From Pseudofrankia nepalensis (GTDB lineage: Bacteria > Actinomycetota > Actinomycetes > Frankiales > Frankiaceae), in assembly GCF_016786305.1 (NCBI RefSeq), contig NZ_JADWYV010000012.1: a stretch of 64,000 nucleotides of DNA; one strand, 5' to 3'. The notes beneath the pieces are model-generated. The model did not search any database. It saw only the letters and a list, made by a program, of their open reading frames with translations, and was not told the origin of the DNA. Below, one piece after another: positions 1-8,703 of the stretch (the first letter of the stretch is position 1; the number at the start of each line of letters is the position of its first letter). The position numbers and the translations under genes are program-made.

Positions 1-1419
1 TCGAGCTCGCACACCGTGGGGCCCATGCGCGCGGCGCGCCGCTTCGCCGAGCACCTCGCCGAGGAGGTCGGCGCGAACGCCGTCGAGCTCGTCGGCGCGG
101 ATGCTGGCGAGGTTCGTGCCGCGGCCCGGATCGAGGTGACGCTCTACGGGTCGCTCGCCCTCACCGGTACCGGCCACGGCACGGACGCCGCGGTCCTCGC
201 CGGTCTCGAAGGGCTGCGCCCGCACGACTGCGACCCGGACGACGTGCCGGCGCGCGCTCTCGCGGTCCGCGCCCACCGCCGGGTGCGCCTGCTCGGCGTC
301 CACGAGGTGGCCTTCGACCTCGACCACGACCTGCGCCGCGAGCCGGACCCACTGCCCCGGCACCCCAACGCGCTGCGGTTCACCGCCTACGCCACCTCCG
401 GCGCGGTGCTCCTCACACGGACGTACTACTCGGTTGGCGGCGGCGCCATCGTCGACGACGCGGCGCCGGGCGGCGAGGCCGCCGGACCGGACCGGGACGG
501 CGCCGGCGCCGGCGAGCGAGCAGCTCGCGGAGACGGGCCGTACTCCTTCTCGTCAGCGGCCGACCTGCTCGCCCGGTGCGCGGAGCACGAACTGCGGATC
601 AGCGACGTCATGCTGGTCAACGAGGCCGCCCGCCACGGCGTCCGGCAGGTCCGCGCCGGGCTGCTGGCCCGCTGGCGGGTGATGGCCGACTGCATCGAAC
701 GCGGCTGGCGCGCCGACGGGACACTGCCAGGCGGGCTGCGGGTACGGCGGCGAGCCCGCCAGCTGCGCGACTCCCTGGCCGGCGCCGCGGTCGCGGCGGG
801 CGGACGGGACGCGCTGCGCGCGCTCGACTGGGCCGCGGCCGCCGCGCTCGCCGTCAACGAGGAGAACGCGGCGGGCGGACGGGTGGTCACCGCGCCGACC
901 AACGGGGCGGCCGGCATCGTCCCCGCGGTGCTCTACTACCACCGCCGCTTCGTCGCCGGCGGCGACGGGCCGCGCGCCGACGCCGACACCGTCCGCTTCC
1001 TGCTGACCGCCGGCGCCTTCGGGCTGGTGATCCGGCGCGCCGCGTCCCTGTCGGGCGCGGAGGTCGGCTGCCAGGGCGAGATCGGCTCGGCCTGCGCGAT
1101 GGCGGCGGCCGGCCTGTGCGAGGTGCTCGGCGGCACACCGGAGCAGGTCGAGAACGCCGCCGAGATCGCGATGGAGCACAACCTCGGCCTGACCTGCGAC
1201 CCGGTCGGCGGCCTGGTACAGGTTCCGTGCATCGAGCGCAACGCCATCGGGACGACCAAGGCGATCGCCGCGGCGCGCCTCGCGCTCGCCGGCGACGGCC
1301 GCCACCGGGTGTCCTTCGACCAGGTCGTCGCGACGATGCGCGCGACCGGCCTCGACATGAAGGCCGAGTACCGGGAGACCGCCCGGGGCGGCCTGTCGGT
1401 CGCTGTCGCCGAATGCTGA
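1..1419 (+). CDS. sdaA: L-serine ammonia-lyase, iron-sulfur dependent (5' end cut by window)
   Basis: Converts L-serine to pyruvate and ammonia in the cytoplasm. The reading frame is open from base 1 and begins with SSSHTVGPMRAA, the hallmark found a few residues into SdaA proteins, so only a short N-terminus is missing; the GTG at 16 is internal. Cysteines expected to bind the [4Fe-4S] cluster are visible in GCQGEIGSACAMA, LTCDPVGG and VPCIERN, followed by the conserved NAIGTTKA. About 472 residues are visible, matching the single-chain bacterial enzyme with fused beta and alpha domains. gcvH follows 78 bp downstream on the same strand, so the pair probably serves serine/glycine catabolism. 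A hydrophilic insert around residues 150-175 (EAAGPDRDGAGAG) looks like an actinobacterial linker. Confidence 0.95.
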   Translation, partial: SSSHTVGPMRAARRFAEHLAEEVGANAVELVGADAGEVRAAARIEVTLYGSLALTGTGHGTDAAVLAGLEGLRPHDCDPDDVPARALAVRAHRRVRLLGVHEVAFDLDHDLRREPDPLPRHPNALRFTAYATSGAVLLTRTYYSVGGGAIVDDAAPGGEAAGPDRDGAGAGERAARGDGPYSFSSAADLLARCAEHELRISDVMLVNEAARHGVRQVRAGLLARWRVMADCIERGWRADGTLPGGLRVRRRARQLRDSLAGAAVAAGGRDALRALDWAAAAALAVNEENAAGGRVVTAPTNGAAGIVPAVLYYHRRFVAGGDGPRADADTVRFLLTAGAFGLVIRRAASLSGAEVGCQGEIGSACAMAAAGLCEVLGGTPEQVENAAEIAMEHNLGLTCDPVGGLVQVPCIERNAIGTTKAIAAARLALAGDGRHRVSFDQVVATMRATGLDMKAEYRETARGGLSVAVAEC

Positions 1420-1497
1420 CCGACCCAACCCCCTGACCGGTCACCGACCGCGGCACCGGGACTCGCCGGATGAACGTCGCGACGAGCAAGGAGCGGC

Positions 1498-1884
1498 ATG
1501 AACGTGCCCGACCACCTCGGATACACCGCCGAGCATGAGTGGCTGGAGATCGACGGCGACCTCGCCCGGGTCGGGATCACCGCGTACGCCACGGACGCCC
1601 TCGGTGACATCGTCTTCGTCGAGCTGCCCGAAGCCGGCGCCATGCTCGCCGCGGGAGCGCCCTGCGGCGAGGTGGAGTCGACGAAGTCGGTGAGCGACCT
1701 GTACGCGCCCGCCGACGGGGAGGTCCTGGAGCGCAACGAGGCCGTCCTGGCCGACCCCGGTCTGCTCAACGCGGACCCGTTCGGCTCCGGCTGGCTGTTC
1801 CGGATGCGAGTCGTTGGATCCCCGGACCTGCTCGACGCCGCCGGCTACGCCGCGCTCACCACGGGGCCCGCCACCGACGGATGA
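1498..1884 (+). CDS. gcvH: Glycine cleavage system H protein
   Basis: Lipoyl carrier that shuttles the aminomethyl group between the P, T and L proteins of glycine cleavage. The 128-residue product has the usual length and the lipoylation motif ESTKSVSD with the acceptor lysine at residue 63. ATG start follows an AAGGAG-type ribosome site (GCAAGGAGCGGC). It lies directly downstream of sdaA, a common pairing since both enzymes feed one-carbon and pyruvate metabolism. The other gcv genes are not in this window. Confidence 0.96.
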   Translation: MNVPDHLGYTAEHEWLEIDGDLARVGITAYATDALGDIVFVELPEAGAMLAAGAPCGEVESTKSVSDLYAPADGEVLERNEAVLADPGLLNADPFGSGWLFRMRVVGSPDLLDAAGYAALTTGPATDG

Positions 1885-2022
1885 GAGGGCGCGCTGCCCG
1901 CGCCATGGTGGTCCCCTGTTCGGGTAGGCCGGCCCGATGTCGTTGGTTGCCGCGTTGACCGTGGCGGTCGCCCGGGTCACCTGCCGTCCGAAAGATCCAC
2001 AATCTGTTGCAATCGATCACCA

Positions 2023-2034
2023 ATACATGTAGAT
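2023..2034 (+). promoter_or_regulatory. Copy A of a shared 12-bp motif (ATACATGTAGAT)
   Basis: Lies in the gene-poor stretch 1885-2226 that separates gcvH from the SDR locus, about 190 bp before the small ORF at 2227. It matches copies at 6867, 6898, 9802, 9923, 10525 and 12872 (consensus AWAMRTNTAGAK). Probably an operator of the catabolic locus; the binding protein is not proven. Nothing else recognisable is in 1885-2226. Confidence 0.5.
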
Positions 2035-2226
2035 ATCTTGGCTCGCATCAGGTAGAACCTGGTCGGGGATGCCGCGTCGAGTCCGGCGGGAACGCCGGCC
2101 TCCGGGAGCGGACCAGCCAGCTCCGGCACTCCGCATGCCGGACGAGAGCGGCCCACCGCGCTCGTGCCTGACGTGTGTCCTGATCCCAAGAAGCCCTGTC
2201 GATCTCAAGCTGAAGGGGGCGGTCAC

Positions 2227-2343
2227 ATGCCCTTGCGGCTCTCCTTCGAGGTGCCCACCCATCGCGCATCGGAGCCGGCCGAGTTCGCGACAGACGCTGC
2301 CGTCTCCGGCCGCGGCGTCCTCGCGGCGGCGGTATCCGGCTGA
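2227..2343 (+). CDS. Small 38-residue ORF coupled to the following SDR
   Basis: Unrecognised small protein beginning MPLRLSFEVPTHRAS and ending AAAVSG. It has a strong ribosome site (AAGGGGG, 7 nt before ATG). Its TGA at 2341-2343 overlaps the ATG of the SDR at 2343 by one base, so it could couple SDR translation as a leader peptide. It has no membrane segment or known motif. A second SDR paralogue at 10905 also has a small overlapping ORF in front of it, which supports a real role, though the two peptides are not similar. It could still be only an untranslated leader. Confidence 0.45.
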   Translation: MPLRLSFEVPTHRASEPAEFATDAAVSGRGVLAAAVSG

Positions 2344-3101
2344 TGCGCGTCGTCGTGGTGGGAGCGTCCAGCGGCCTGGGACGCAGTATCGGACTGGCGC
2401 TGGCCGGGCAGGGAGCGCGGGTGGCGTTGCTCGCCCGCCGCCGCGAGCGGCTGGAGAAGGCCGCGGCGGAGGCCGGCGAGCATGCCGTGCCGATCGTCTG
2501 CGATGTCACCGACCCGGCCTCCTGCCAGGCCGCGGTCGCCGCGGCGGCCGATGCGCTTGGAGGCATCGACGGCCTCGTCTACGCCTCCGCTACCTGGACG
2601 GCCGCGCCGATCGAGCAGACCGACGCCGACACCTGGGCTCGGCTGTTCGCGACCAACGTCACCGGCGCCGCGCTGGTCACCGCCGCGGCGCTGCCGCACC
2701 TGGCCAAGGCCGGGGGCGCCGCCGTCTATCTGTCGTCGGTCAGCGCGTCGATGGGCCCGCCATGGCCGCTGATCGGCGCGTACGCGACGAGCAAGGCGGC
2801 GCTGGACAAGCTGGTCGAGGCCTGGCGGACCGAGCATCCCGCCGTCGGCTTCACCCGGCTCTCGATCGGGGACTGCCTCGGCGGCGACGGCCACTCCGCG
2901 ACAGGCATCATCGCCGGCGCCGACCAGGAGGTGCTCGGCCAGGCCGTCAAGGAGTGGACCCGGCTTGGCTACTTCACAGGGAATTTCATCGACGTCGAGC
3001 ACCTCGTCGAGGTGACGTCATCGGTGCTGCGCTGCGGGAAGAGCAGCTCGATCCCGTCCATCACGCTTGTACCGCGCGTCTTGGCGACTCACGCCAGCTG
3101 A
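2343..3101 (+). CDS. Short-chain dehydrogenase/reductase
   Basis: NAD(P)-dependent oxidoreductase of 252 residues. It has the Rossmann nucleotide motif VGASSGLGRS at residues 5-14, the acid CDVTD after strand beta-4, the catalytic Ser in YLSSVSAS and the YxxxK pair in YATSK. About 70 percent identical by eye to the SDR at 10905, so the two are paralogues. Start ATG overlaps the stop of the small upstream ORF. A 13-bp hairpin downstream separates it from the convergent amidohydrolase. Its place beside amidohydrolase, hydratase and oxygenase genes suggests oxidation of a hydroxylated catabolic intermediate; the substrate is not known. Confidence 0.9.
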   Translation: MRVVVVGASSGLGRSIGLALAGQGARVALLARRRERLEKAAAEAGEHAVPIVCDVTDPASCQAAVAAAADALGGIDGLVYASATWTAAPIEQTDADTWARLFATNVTGAALVTAAALPHLAKAGGAAVYLSSVSASMGPPWPLIGAYATSKAALDKLVEAWRTEHPAVGFTRLSIGDCLGGDGHSATGIIAGADQEVLGQAVKEWTRLGYFTGNFIDVEHLVEVTSSVLRCGKSSSIPSITLVPRVLATHAS

Positions 3102-3165
3102 TCGCCGAGCACGCCGCCTCCGCCGCGTACTTCTCTGTCCACCAGTCAGATCCCTGTGACGCGAG

Positions 3166-3207
3166 CAGGGGCCGGGCGGCGTGGTCATCCGCGTCGCCCG
3201 GCCCCTG
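3166..3207. terminator. Bidirectional hairpin terminator
   Basis: Perfect 13-bp arms, CAGGGGCCGGGCG (3166-3178) and CGCCCGGCCCCTG (3195-3207), with a 16-nt loop. It lies between the convergent ends of the SDR (3101) and the amidohydrolase (3224). There is no T-tract, as is usual for GC-rich actinobacteria. Confidence 0.7.
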
Positions 3208-3223
3208 TTCGTCGGGCCGGTGT

Positions 3224-4408
3224 TCAGAGCGACTCGACGCCGAGTAGTTCGAGGGCGTTGTCGCGCATGATCCGGCGGACGGCGGCGTCGTCGAAGCCGT
3301 GCAGCTCCTTGACGAAGTCGGTCGGCTCGGCGAGCCCTTCACCGTGCGGCCAGTCGGAGCCGAACAGGATCCGCTCGACACCGACCAGCTCGGCCAGGGC
3401 CTGGATGTCCTCCTCGTAGTACGGCGTGACCCAGACGTTGCGCCGCACCACCTCCAGCGGGTCCTCCGGGAAGTCCCACGGCGTCTGGTTCGCCTGCTTA
3501 CGCAGCCGCCTGACCAGCAGCGACACCCAGTCCGAACCGTTCTCGATACTCGCCACCCGCAGGCCCGGGAAACGAGTGAACACACCGTCCACCACCAGCG
3601 AGGCGACAGTGTCGTGGATCGCCCGGTCAGATACCAGGATCTTGCTCAACGAGCTGACCTTGCCAAAACCCTGGAAGGTCGAGGTGCCGCCCCAGGCCGC
3701 GGTGAAGGCGTTGTAGCCGCTGTCCCCCAGGTGGAAGGCCACCGGGATCGAGGCCTCCGCGAGCCGGGCCCAGACCGGGTCGTGCGCCCGGTCGCCCAGC
3801 GAACGGGACGTCCCGTGCTCGCCGGGAACCGGCGCGGGCCGCACATGCACGATCCGGGCACCACGGTCCAGGACGCGGTCGATCTCGGCGACCGCCGCCG
3901 CCGGGTCGGCCAGCGAGATCATCGGCGCGGAGACGAGGCGGTGCCGGTAGACGTAGCCCCAGTCGTCTTCCAGCCACTTGTTGAAGGCCGACAGGCTCGC
4001 CATCGTCGCGTCGACGTCGTGCTTGAGCGCCTCCTCCACGCCGCAGCCCAGCGTGGGGAACAGCAGGATCGCGTCGAGACCCTGACGCTCGGCCAGCGCG
4101 GCGCGGTCGTCGCGGTTCTGGTACTCCGACCTCAGCGGCTCGACCGCCATCAGCGACCGCGGGTCGACACCGTCGGGGATCTGACCACGAAACAGCGAGT
4201 CAAGGCAGCCCGGCACGATGATCGGATCGAACGTCGGGTTCGGAATGAACCGGTTGACCTTCCCACCGATCAGCAGATGCGTACGCCTGCCCTCGGTGAC
4301 CACCTTCACACCCCGCTCCTTGAACGCACGGTCAAGATGCCGGGTGAACGCGTCGAGTGGCTCGTAGTAGTGGTTGTCCGCATCGATCGGCTCGAAATCG
4401 AACTCCAT
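3224..4408 (-). CDS. Amidohydrolase family protein (ACMSD-like, amidohydrolase 2)
   Basis: Metal-dependent hydrolase or decarboxylase of 394 residues. Visible features are the N-terminal DADNHYYEP (metal-binding DxD/H region of the family), VAFHLGDSGYN with a central metal His, SIENGSDW, and the C-terminal GSDWPHGEG carrying the last metal Asp. The ATG at 4408 has a GGGGAG ribosome site. Members of this family in actinobacteria often sit in CoA-linked or ring-degrading loci. The perfect inverted repeat at 4432-4448, just upstream, is a likely operator. Whether it decarboxylates or hydrolyses its substrate cannot be told from sequence. Confidence 0.85.
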   Translation of the reverse strand: MEFDFEPIDADNHYYEPLDAFTRHLDRAFKERGVKVVTEGRRTHLLIGGKVNRFIPNPTFDPIIVPGCLDSLFRGQIPDGVDPRSLMAVEPLRSEYQNRDDRAALAERQGLDAILLFPTLGCGVEEALKHDVDATMASLSAFNKWLEDDWGYVYRHRLVSAPMISLADPAAAVAEIDRVLDRGARIVHVRPAPVPGEHGTSRSLGDRAHDPVWARLAEASIPVAFHLGDSGYNAFTAAWGGTSTFQGFGKVSSLSKILVSDRAIHDTVASLVVDGVFTRFPGLRVASIENGSDWVSLLVRRLRKQANQTPWDFPEDPLEVVRRNVWVTPYYEEDIQALAELVGVERILFGSDWPHGEGLAEPTDFVKELHGFDDAAVRRIMRDNALELLGVESL

Positions 4409-4431
4409 CGCATCTCCCCGCGTCAGTCGAG

Positions 4432-4448
4432 GTAAAGTCTCGCTTTAC
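4432..4448. promoter_or_regulatory. Palindromic operator before the amidohydrolase
   Basis: GTAAAGTCTCGCTTTAC: perfect 6-bp arms around a 5-nt centre, 24-40 bp upstream of the minus-strand start at 4408. This position fits a repressor site overlapping the promoter. It differs from the AWAMRTNTAGAK motif, so a different regulator is implied. Confidence 0.55.
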
Positions 4449-4720
4449 ACAGGCGATAGTACAGCTCTCCACAGAAGGGCGTGGAGGTCGGCTTGTCGAT
4501 CGGCCAGCCAGCCGGGCCGCGCCGGCGATCCGCGCGGCGCGGCGGCCGGCGCCCAGGATCCGCCATCTGACGTGGTCGCCGGGATGCGACCCGTCACACG
4601 ACTCGCATCGGCCCGACCTGCTCGGCTGGCGCTGTCACGGCCGGCACGTGACAGTGATCACAGCCCTCCCGGCCACGCCGCCGGTGGCGCGGAGGGAGCC
4701 TTTCATCCTCCGCTAGCCTT

Positions 4721-4735
4721 GGTTTCACCGAAACC
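4721..4735. promoter_or_regulatory. Short palindrome GGTTTCACCGAAACC
   Basis: Perfect 6-bp arms with a 3-nt centre in the roughly 600-bp stretch between the amidohydrolase start and the GntR end. No intact gene starts next to it; an open frame without a known product follows. It may be the operator of a lost gene. Confidence 0.3.
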
Positions 4736-4806
4736 CATGCGAGGCGAATCACAATGACGGCAAGAAGACTTGACTTCCTGCTTTCAACGCTGATCACCCT
4801 CCCTAG

Positions 4807-5013
4807 GAGAGGGATGAGGCATTCACCAGGCACCTGCCGAAACGGCACGAGGATCTCTTCCGATCCATCGAGCTGACCGGCCGCAGGAAGCTGGTCGCGC
4901 GCAACCTACGGACCGAGTTCATCGCGAACCCGACCATCGAGGTGGTCGCCACCCCGGGGTCGGTCCTCGGTCGACACCCAGGAGAGGGCCTCGACCCGTT
5001 CGTCGATCAGTAG
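4807..5013 (+). pseudogene. Possible remnant of an unrecognised gene
   Basis: An open frame of 68 codons closing with TAG at 5011, reading through RHLPKRHEDLFRSIEL and ending GEGLDPFVDQ. It has no convincing start and an in-frame stop just before it (4804-4806). The composition looks protein-like but I recognise no family. It overlaps the tail of the GntR gene on the other strand by 7 bases. It may equally be chance; the rest of 4449-4806 shows only the palindrome at 4721. Confidence 0.2.
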
Positions 5014-5765
5014 CGCTCGGTCAGGTCCACCACGGCGTCGGCGCGGTCACCGAGCACGAGCTTGCCGATGAGGATCATGTGCGAGCGCCAGTGTGCCTCG
5101 GCCGCCGGGCCGTCGCCGGCCTCGATGAGCTCGACCAGCCTGCGCTGGGACCGGACGCCGCGGCGACGGTTCGGAAGCGGACCGAGGATCGCCTCGTCCT
5201 GGCTCGCCGCGGCGACCGCCCTGGCCACGATCTCCGCCAGCATCTCGGCGACGATCACGAGCGTCTGGTTCTCCGCCAATGCCAGCAGCCGCTGATGGAA
5301 CTCGGCGTTGGCCAGGGTGAACGCCTCCGGGTCGGCTATCGACTCCTCCTGCTCGTCGACAATCGCGGCAAGCTCGGCGGCGGCGACCCGCCGGGTGGGC
5401 TACTCGGCGACCGGGCGGGCCGCCAACGGCTCGAGATGGCTGCGCGCGACATGGACATCCGACAGCGCCACGTTGCGCGCCTGGAGCACCAGCGCCGCGG
5501 TGTGCGCGGCGAGCCGCTCGTCAGGGTGCCGAACGAAGACGCCGCCGAGGACGCCGCGCTCCACCGAGATCAGCCCCTGGACCTCGAGGATGCGCAGTGC
5601 CTCCCGCAGCGAAGGCCGGGACACGCCGAACCGCTCCACCAGCTCCAGCTCGCGGCCGAGCAGGTCGCCGTCGGCGAGCCGCCCCTCGACGATGAGCGTG
5701 CGGATCTCGTCGGCGATCTGCTGCGGTTTCTCCCGGGGCGGGCGCGCACCCTTCCTCGCGACCAC
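5007..5765 (-). pseudogene. GntR/FadR-type (FCD) regulator interrupted by an in-frame TAG
   Basis: Read on the minus strand from 5765, the first 121 codons encode a GntR winged helix (QQIADEIRTLIVEGRL, then LVERFGVSRPSLREALRILE) and the start of the FCD domain. The frame then meets TAG at 5402-5400 and continues in the same frame, without any shift, through PTRRVAAAELAAIVDE and FHQRLLALAENQTLV to the FCD C-terminus at 5007. Total length of 253 codons equals a normal FadR-like protein, so one substitution explains the break. It could be a recent pseudogene, a sequencing error, or suppressed in vivo. An intact copy would probably have controlled the neighbouring catabolic genes. Confidence 0.8.
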
Positions 5766-6017
5766 TGACCCTCCCGGCTACGCGCACGGTCCGTGAGTCG
5801 ACCGTGCCCCTGTTCCGTCTACATCGTGGCACGCCGCGGGCTGGGCGCGCGCCGGCCGCCGCGACCCGCGGTGGCCGGCGCCACACCCGGTAGGGCACGG
5901 GGTCGAGTCGTGAGGGAAGCCGCGGGTTCGGCCGGGGCCTCGGCCGCGTCGTGGCGCCGCGGGTGCTCGCGCGGCGGGGCGGGGTGGCGCCCCCGGACCC
6001 GCTCGTCCGGGCTTCGC

Positions 6018-6779
6018 CTACCGGCCGGTCCAGACCGGCGGTCGCCGCTCGGCGAACGCGATCGCGCCCTCTCGCGCGTCCGCGCTCTGGAAGATCGGCC
6101 CGATCGACTTGTTGAACCGGCCCAGCTCGTCGGCGTCGGTGCCCCCGGCCACCGCGCGCATCTGCTCCTTGGTGAACCGGACCGCGAGCGGAGCGTTGGC
6201 GGCGATCCGCTCGGCCAGGCGCAGCGCCTCGGCGCGCACCTCGGACGCCGGCACGACCCGGTTGACCAGCCCGAGCGCGTGGGCGCGTGCCGCGTCGACC
6301 GGGTCCCCGGTCAGCCCCAGCTCGAGGGCGAGCGCGAGCGGCAGGCGCCGCGGCAGGTTCAGGATGCCCCCGCCGGCGGCGACCAGGCCGCGCTTCACCT
6401 CCGGCAGCCCGAACCGGGCGCCCTCCGCGGCCACCACCAGGTCACAGGCCAGCAGCAGCTCGAAGCCACCGGCGACGGCGGAGCCGTTGGCCGCGCCGAT
6501 GATCGGCTTCGGGTACAGCCGCTGAGTGAAGACCTCCAGCCCCGGGCCGTCCTGCGCGAACTGCGTGCCACTCGACGCGAACGCCTTCAGGTCCATGCCG
6601 GCGCAGAAGACCTCGCCGGCGCCGGTCAGCACGACCACCGCGACCGAGTCGTCCCGCTCGGCGTCGGCCAGCGCCCGGCCAACGCCGGACATCGTCGCGC
6701 CGTCCAACGCGTTGCGCTGCTCGGGACGGTTCAGCGTGACGACCACCACGGCGCCCTGCCGTTCGACGAGGACACTCAC
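6018..6779 (-). CDS. Enoyl-CoA hydratase/isomerase (crotonase family)
   Basis: Hydrates or isomerises a 2-enoyl-CoA in beta-oxidation-like degradation. The 253 residues show the crotonase hallmarks: LNRPEQRNAL near the N-terminus, the oxyanion-hole segment FCAGMDLKAF, and IGAANGSAVAGGFELLLACD with the second oxyanion Gly. The segment GLPEVKRGLVAAGGG carries the usual catalytic Glu position. GTG start at 6779 has an AAGGAG site. Two direct copies of the shared motif (6867, 6898) lie about 90-130 bp upstream, so it likely belongs to the same regulon as the Rieske oxygenase and SDRs. Confidence 0.9.
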   Translation of the reverse strand: MSVLVERQGAVVVVTLNRPEQRNALDGATMSGVGRALADAERDDSVAVVVLTGAGEVFCAGMDLKAFASSGTQFAQDGPGLEVFTQRLYPKPIIGAANGSAVAGGFELLLACDLVVAAEGARFGLPEVKRGLVAAGGGILNLPRRLPLALALELGLTGDPVDAARAHALGLVNRVVPASEVRAEALRLAERIAANAPLAVRFTKEQMRAVAGGTDADELGRFNKSIGPIFQSADAREGAIAFAERRPPVWTGR

Positions 6780-6866
6780 CAGCTCGCTCCTTCAGCGTTC
6801 CCGACGCCGCGTGCCCGGCCTCGCGGGCTCGCGGCGGGTGCGGCGTCGCCGACCCGCTCCCTTCTT

Positions 6867-6909
6867 ATACCTCTAGATCTATCGGCGCCGCGAGTTGATA
6901 CATCTAGAT
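6867..6909. promoter_or_regulatory. Two direct copies (B and C) of the shared motif, 31 bp apart
   Basis: ATACCTCTAGAT (6867-6878) and ATACATCTAGAT (6898-6909) have the same orientation, with starts 31 bp apart, about three helical turns, so a regulator would contact one face of the DNA. They sit upstream of the minus-strand hydratase start at 6779. Confidence 0.6.
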
Positions 6910-6983
6910 TTTTAGCTACGATCCACTCGTGATCACCTCGATCGGGCCGCGCACGCCGGCGACGCCCCAAGCGCCGCGGCGCG

Positions 6984-7586
6984 TCAGGTGGGAGGCCGCT
7001 GGGACGCGTCACCCGGCCGCGGTCGCCCAGGGCGAGGGGCCTCGTTTCGCTCCCGCCAGAACCGCGACCAGCTCGGCCAGACGTCCGGGAGCTGGCCGAT
7101 GGCCAGGCCGCGGTCGTCGCCCGGCACCCCCGCCCCGTGCCAGGGTGTCTCCGCCGCGTCGACGGCGTACCACCGCTGCACCCGGCGTTCCCTGAAGTAC
7201 CAGCGGCCGCTCCGACGGACATACACGTCCCAGTACTGGAGCATGCCGACCTGCCATCGTTCGCCCTTCTCGAGCTCGTCACGGCAGTAGACGACCCCGC
7301 GCGCCGTGTCCGGTCCGTCCAGGTCGATGACGTGGTTGCCGACGAGGTGGATGCTGTCGCCGAACCGGGAGAACGTCTGGGCGAACCAGTCGCGCAGCGC
7401 GGCGCGGCCGCGCCGGTCCCGGCCGACCCGTACGTCGTCCACGAAGAGCTCGACGAGGTCGTCGAGGTTGCGCGAGTCGACCCCGGACGCGTAGCGGAAC
7501 GCCAACTGGCGGATCTGGTCGAGGGATTCGAGTCGGTCGATCCGCTGATCGAGCGACTCAGGCAGCCAGCTCTCGTCATACCGCAT
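6984..7586 (-). CDS. SnoaL-like / nuclear transport factor 2 fold protein
   Basis: Small cone-fold protein of 200 residues. The pattern RIDRLESLDQIRQLAFRYASGVDSRNLDDLVELFVDD matches the N-terminal half of SnoaL_4-type proteins, which include dehydratases, isomerases and the beta subunits of ring-hydroxylating oxygenases. The C-terminal part (YWDVYVRRSGRWYFRERR) is the typical last sheet strands. ATG at 7586 has a GGAGG site. The last 25 residues are proline/arginine-rich. It lies beside the hydratase and divergent from an LLM oxidoreductase. Its reaction cannot be assigned; a lyase or isomerase role in ring degradation is plausible. Confidence 0.75.
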   Translation of the reverse strand: MRYDESWLPESLDQRIDRLESLDQIRQLAFRYASGVDSRNLDDLVELFVDDVRVGRDRRGRAALRDWFAQTFSRFGDSIHLVGNHVIDLDGPDTARGVVYCRDELEKGERWQVGMLQYWDVYVRRSGRWYFRERRVQRWYAVDAAETPWHGAGVPGDDRGLAIGQLPDVWPSWSRFWRERNEAPRPGRPRPGDASQRPPT

Positions 7587-7710
7587 TCACTGGCCTCCAG
7601 ATCCGCGTTCCATCGGCTTGGTCATGAACCAGGGCACCCACTCGGTAGAATGGCGTCGGATCATCACACGCCATATAAATCAGCGCACCGCGAAGCATCC
7701 GGAGGTCGGT

Positions 7711-8646
7711 TTGGACGTCGCGGTTCAGGTACCACACACGGGTGATTTCGCGGCGCCGGGTTTCGTCCGGGACTACTGTCAGGCGGCGGAGGCCGCCGGG
7801 TTCACCGCGGTGTGGACCGTCGATCACCTGGTCGTGCCCGACCGGGTGGAGTCCAGATACCCGCTCGCGGCAACGCCGCAGGTGGTGTCGGGTGACGCGA
7901 TGCGCGACACCATGGGCGCGAACCTGGAGCAGAACACCGTCCTCGCGGTCGCCGCGGCGGTGACGTCGACCATTGAGCTCGGCACCGCGGTCTCCGTGGT
8001 GACCAACCGGCACCCGGTACTGAATGCCCGACAGCTCGCCACGATCGACCTGTTCGCGGGCGGACGGCTCGTCTACGGTGTCGGGGTCGGCTGGCTCCGC
8101 GAGGAGGGCGAGACCATGGGCGCCGACTGGCGGCGGCGCGGCGCCCAGGCGGAGGAACACGTCCGCATTCTTCGGAGAATCTGGTCGGCCGACGGCCGGA
8201 GCGTCGATTTCGACGGCGATTTCTGGGCCATTCCCGCCATGGACCCCCGGCCGCTCCCGCCGCGCGGCACGATCCCGGTGCTGATCGGCGGTTACAGCCC
8301 CGCCGCCCTCGACCGTGTCGCCCGCCTGGGCGACGGATGGGTCACCGCCCGGATCTCCCCGGAACGCTTCACCCGCCTTCGTGAGGACATAGCCCGGGCG
8401 TGCGAACGTCACGGCCGAGATCTCGAGGCGCTGCGGCTGGTGGCCTGGGCGTCCACCGCCCGGCTGCGTTCGGAGGCCCGCGACGTTCTGCGCGGCGACC
8501 CCGGCGAGGTGCGCGCCGAACTGCGCAGGTACGCGGCGGCCGGCGTGACGCAGCTGCGTGTCGGTGGCGACGTCAGCTCGCCCGACGAGTCCATCGCCTG
8601 GCTCGAGGAGTTCGGCCGGCTCTTCCTGACGGAGGACGGCGCCTGA
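7711..8646 (+). CDS. LLM-class flavin/F420-dependent oxidoreductase
   Basis: Luciferase-like TIM-barrel oxidoreductase of 311 residues. Conserved parts include GFTAVWTVDHLVVP, IELGTAVSVVTNRHPVLNA, the GGRLVYGVGVGW cofactor loop and IPVLIGGYSPAALDRVARLGDGW, which favour an F420-type member. I choose the TTG start at 7711 because a perfect GGAGG lies 5 nt before it; upstream codons in the same frame encode nothing family-like. Divergent from the SnoaL-like gene across a 124-bp gap that must hold both promoters. The substrate is unknown, though the neighbourhood suggests a ring or terpenoid intermediate. Confidence 0.88.
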   Translation: MDVAVQVPHTGDFAAPGFVRDYCQAAEAAGFTAVWTVDHLVVPDRVESRYPLAATPQVVSGDAMRDTMGANLEQNTVLAVAAAVTSTIELGTAVSVVTNRHPVLNARQLATIDLFAGGRLVYGVGVGWLREEGETMGADWRRRGAQAEEHVRILRRIWSADGRSVDFDGDFWAIPAMDPRPLPPRGTIPVLIGGYSPAALDRVARLGDGWVTARISPERFTRLREDIARACERHGRDLEALRLVAWASTARLRSEARDVLRGDPGEVRAELRRYAAAGVTQLRVGGDVSSPDESIAWLEEFGRLFLTEDGA

Positions 8647-8703
8647 CCTGTCCGGCTCGACATGCTGACCTGTCCACCTCGGCATATGGAGTACCCGCCA
8701 GAG

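Noticed and set aside
8645..8678. Direct repeat TGACCTGTCC (two copies) between convergent genes
   Set aside because: Only 10 bp, 24 bp apart, partly inside the upstream stop region; no sign of function.
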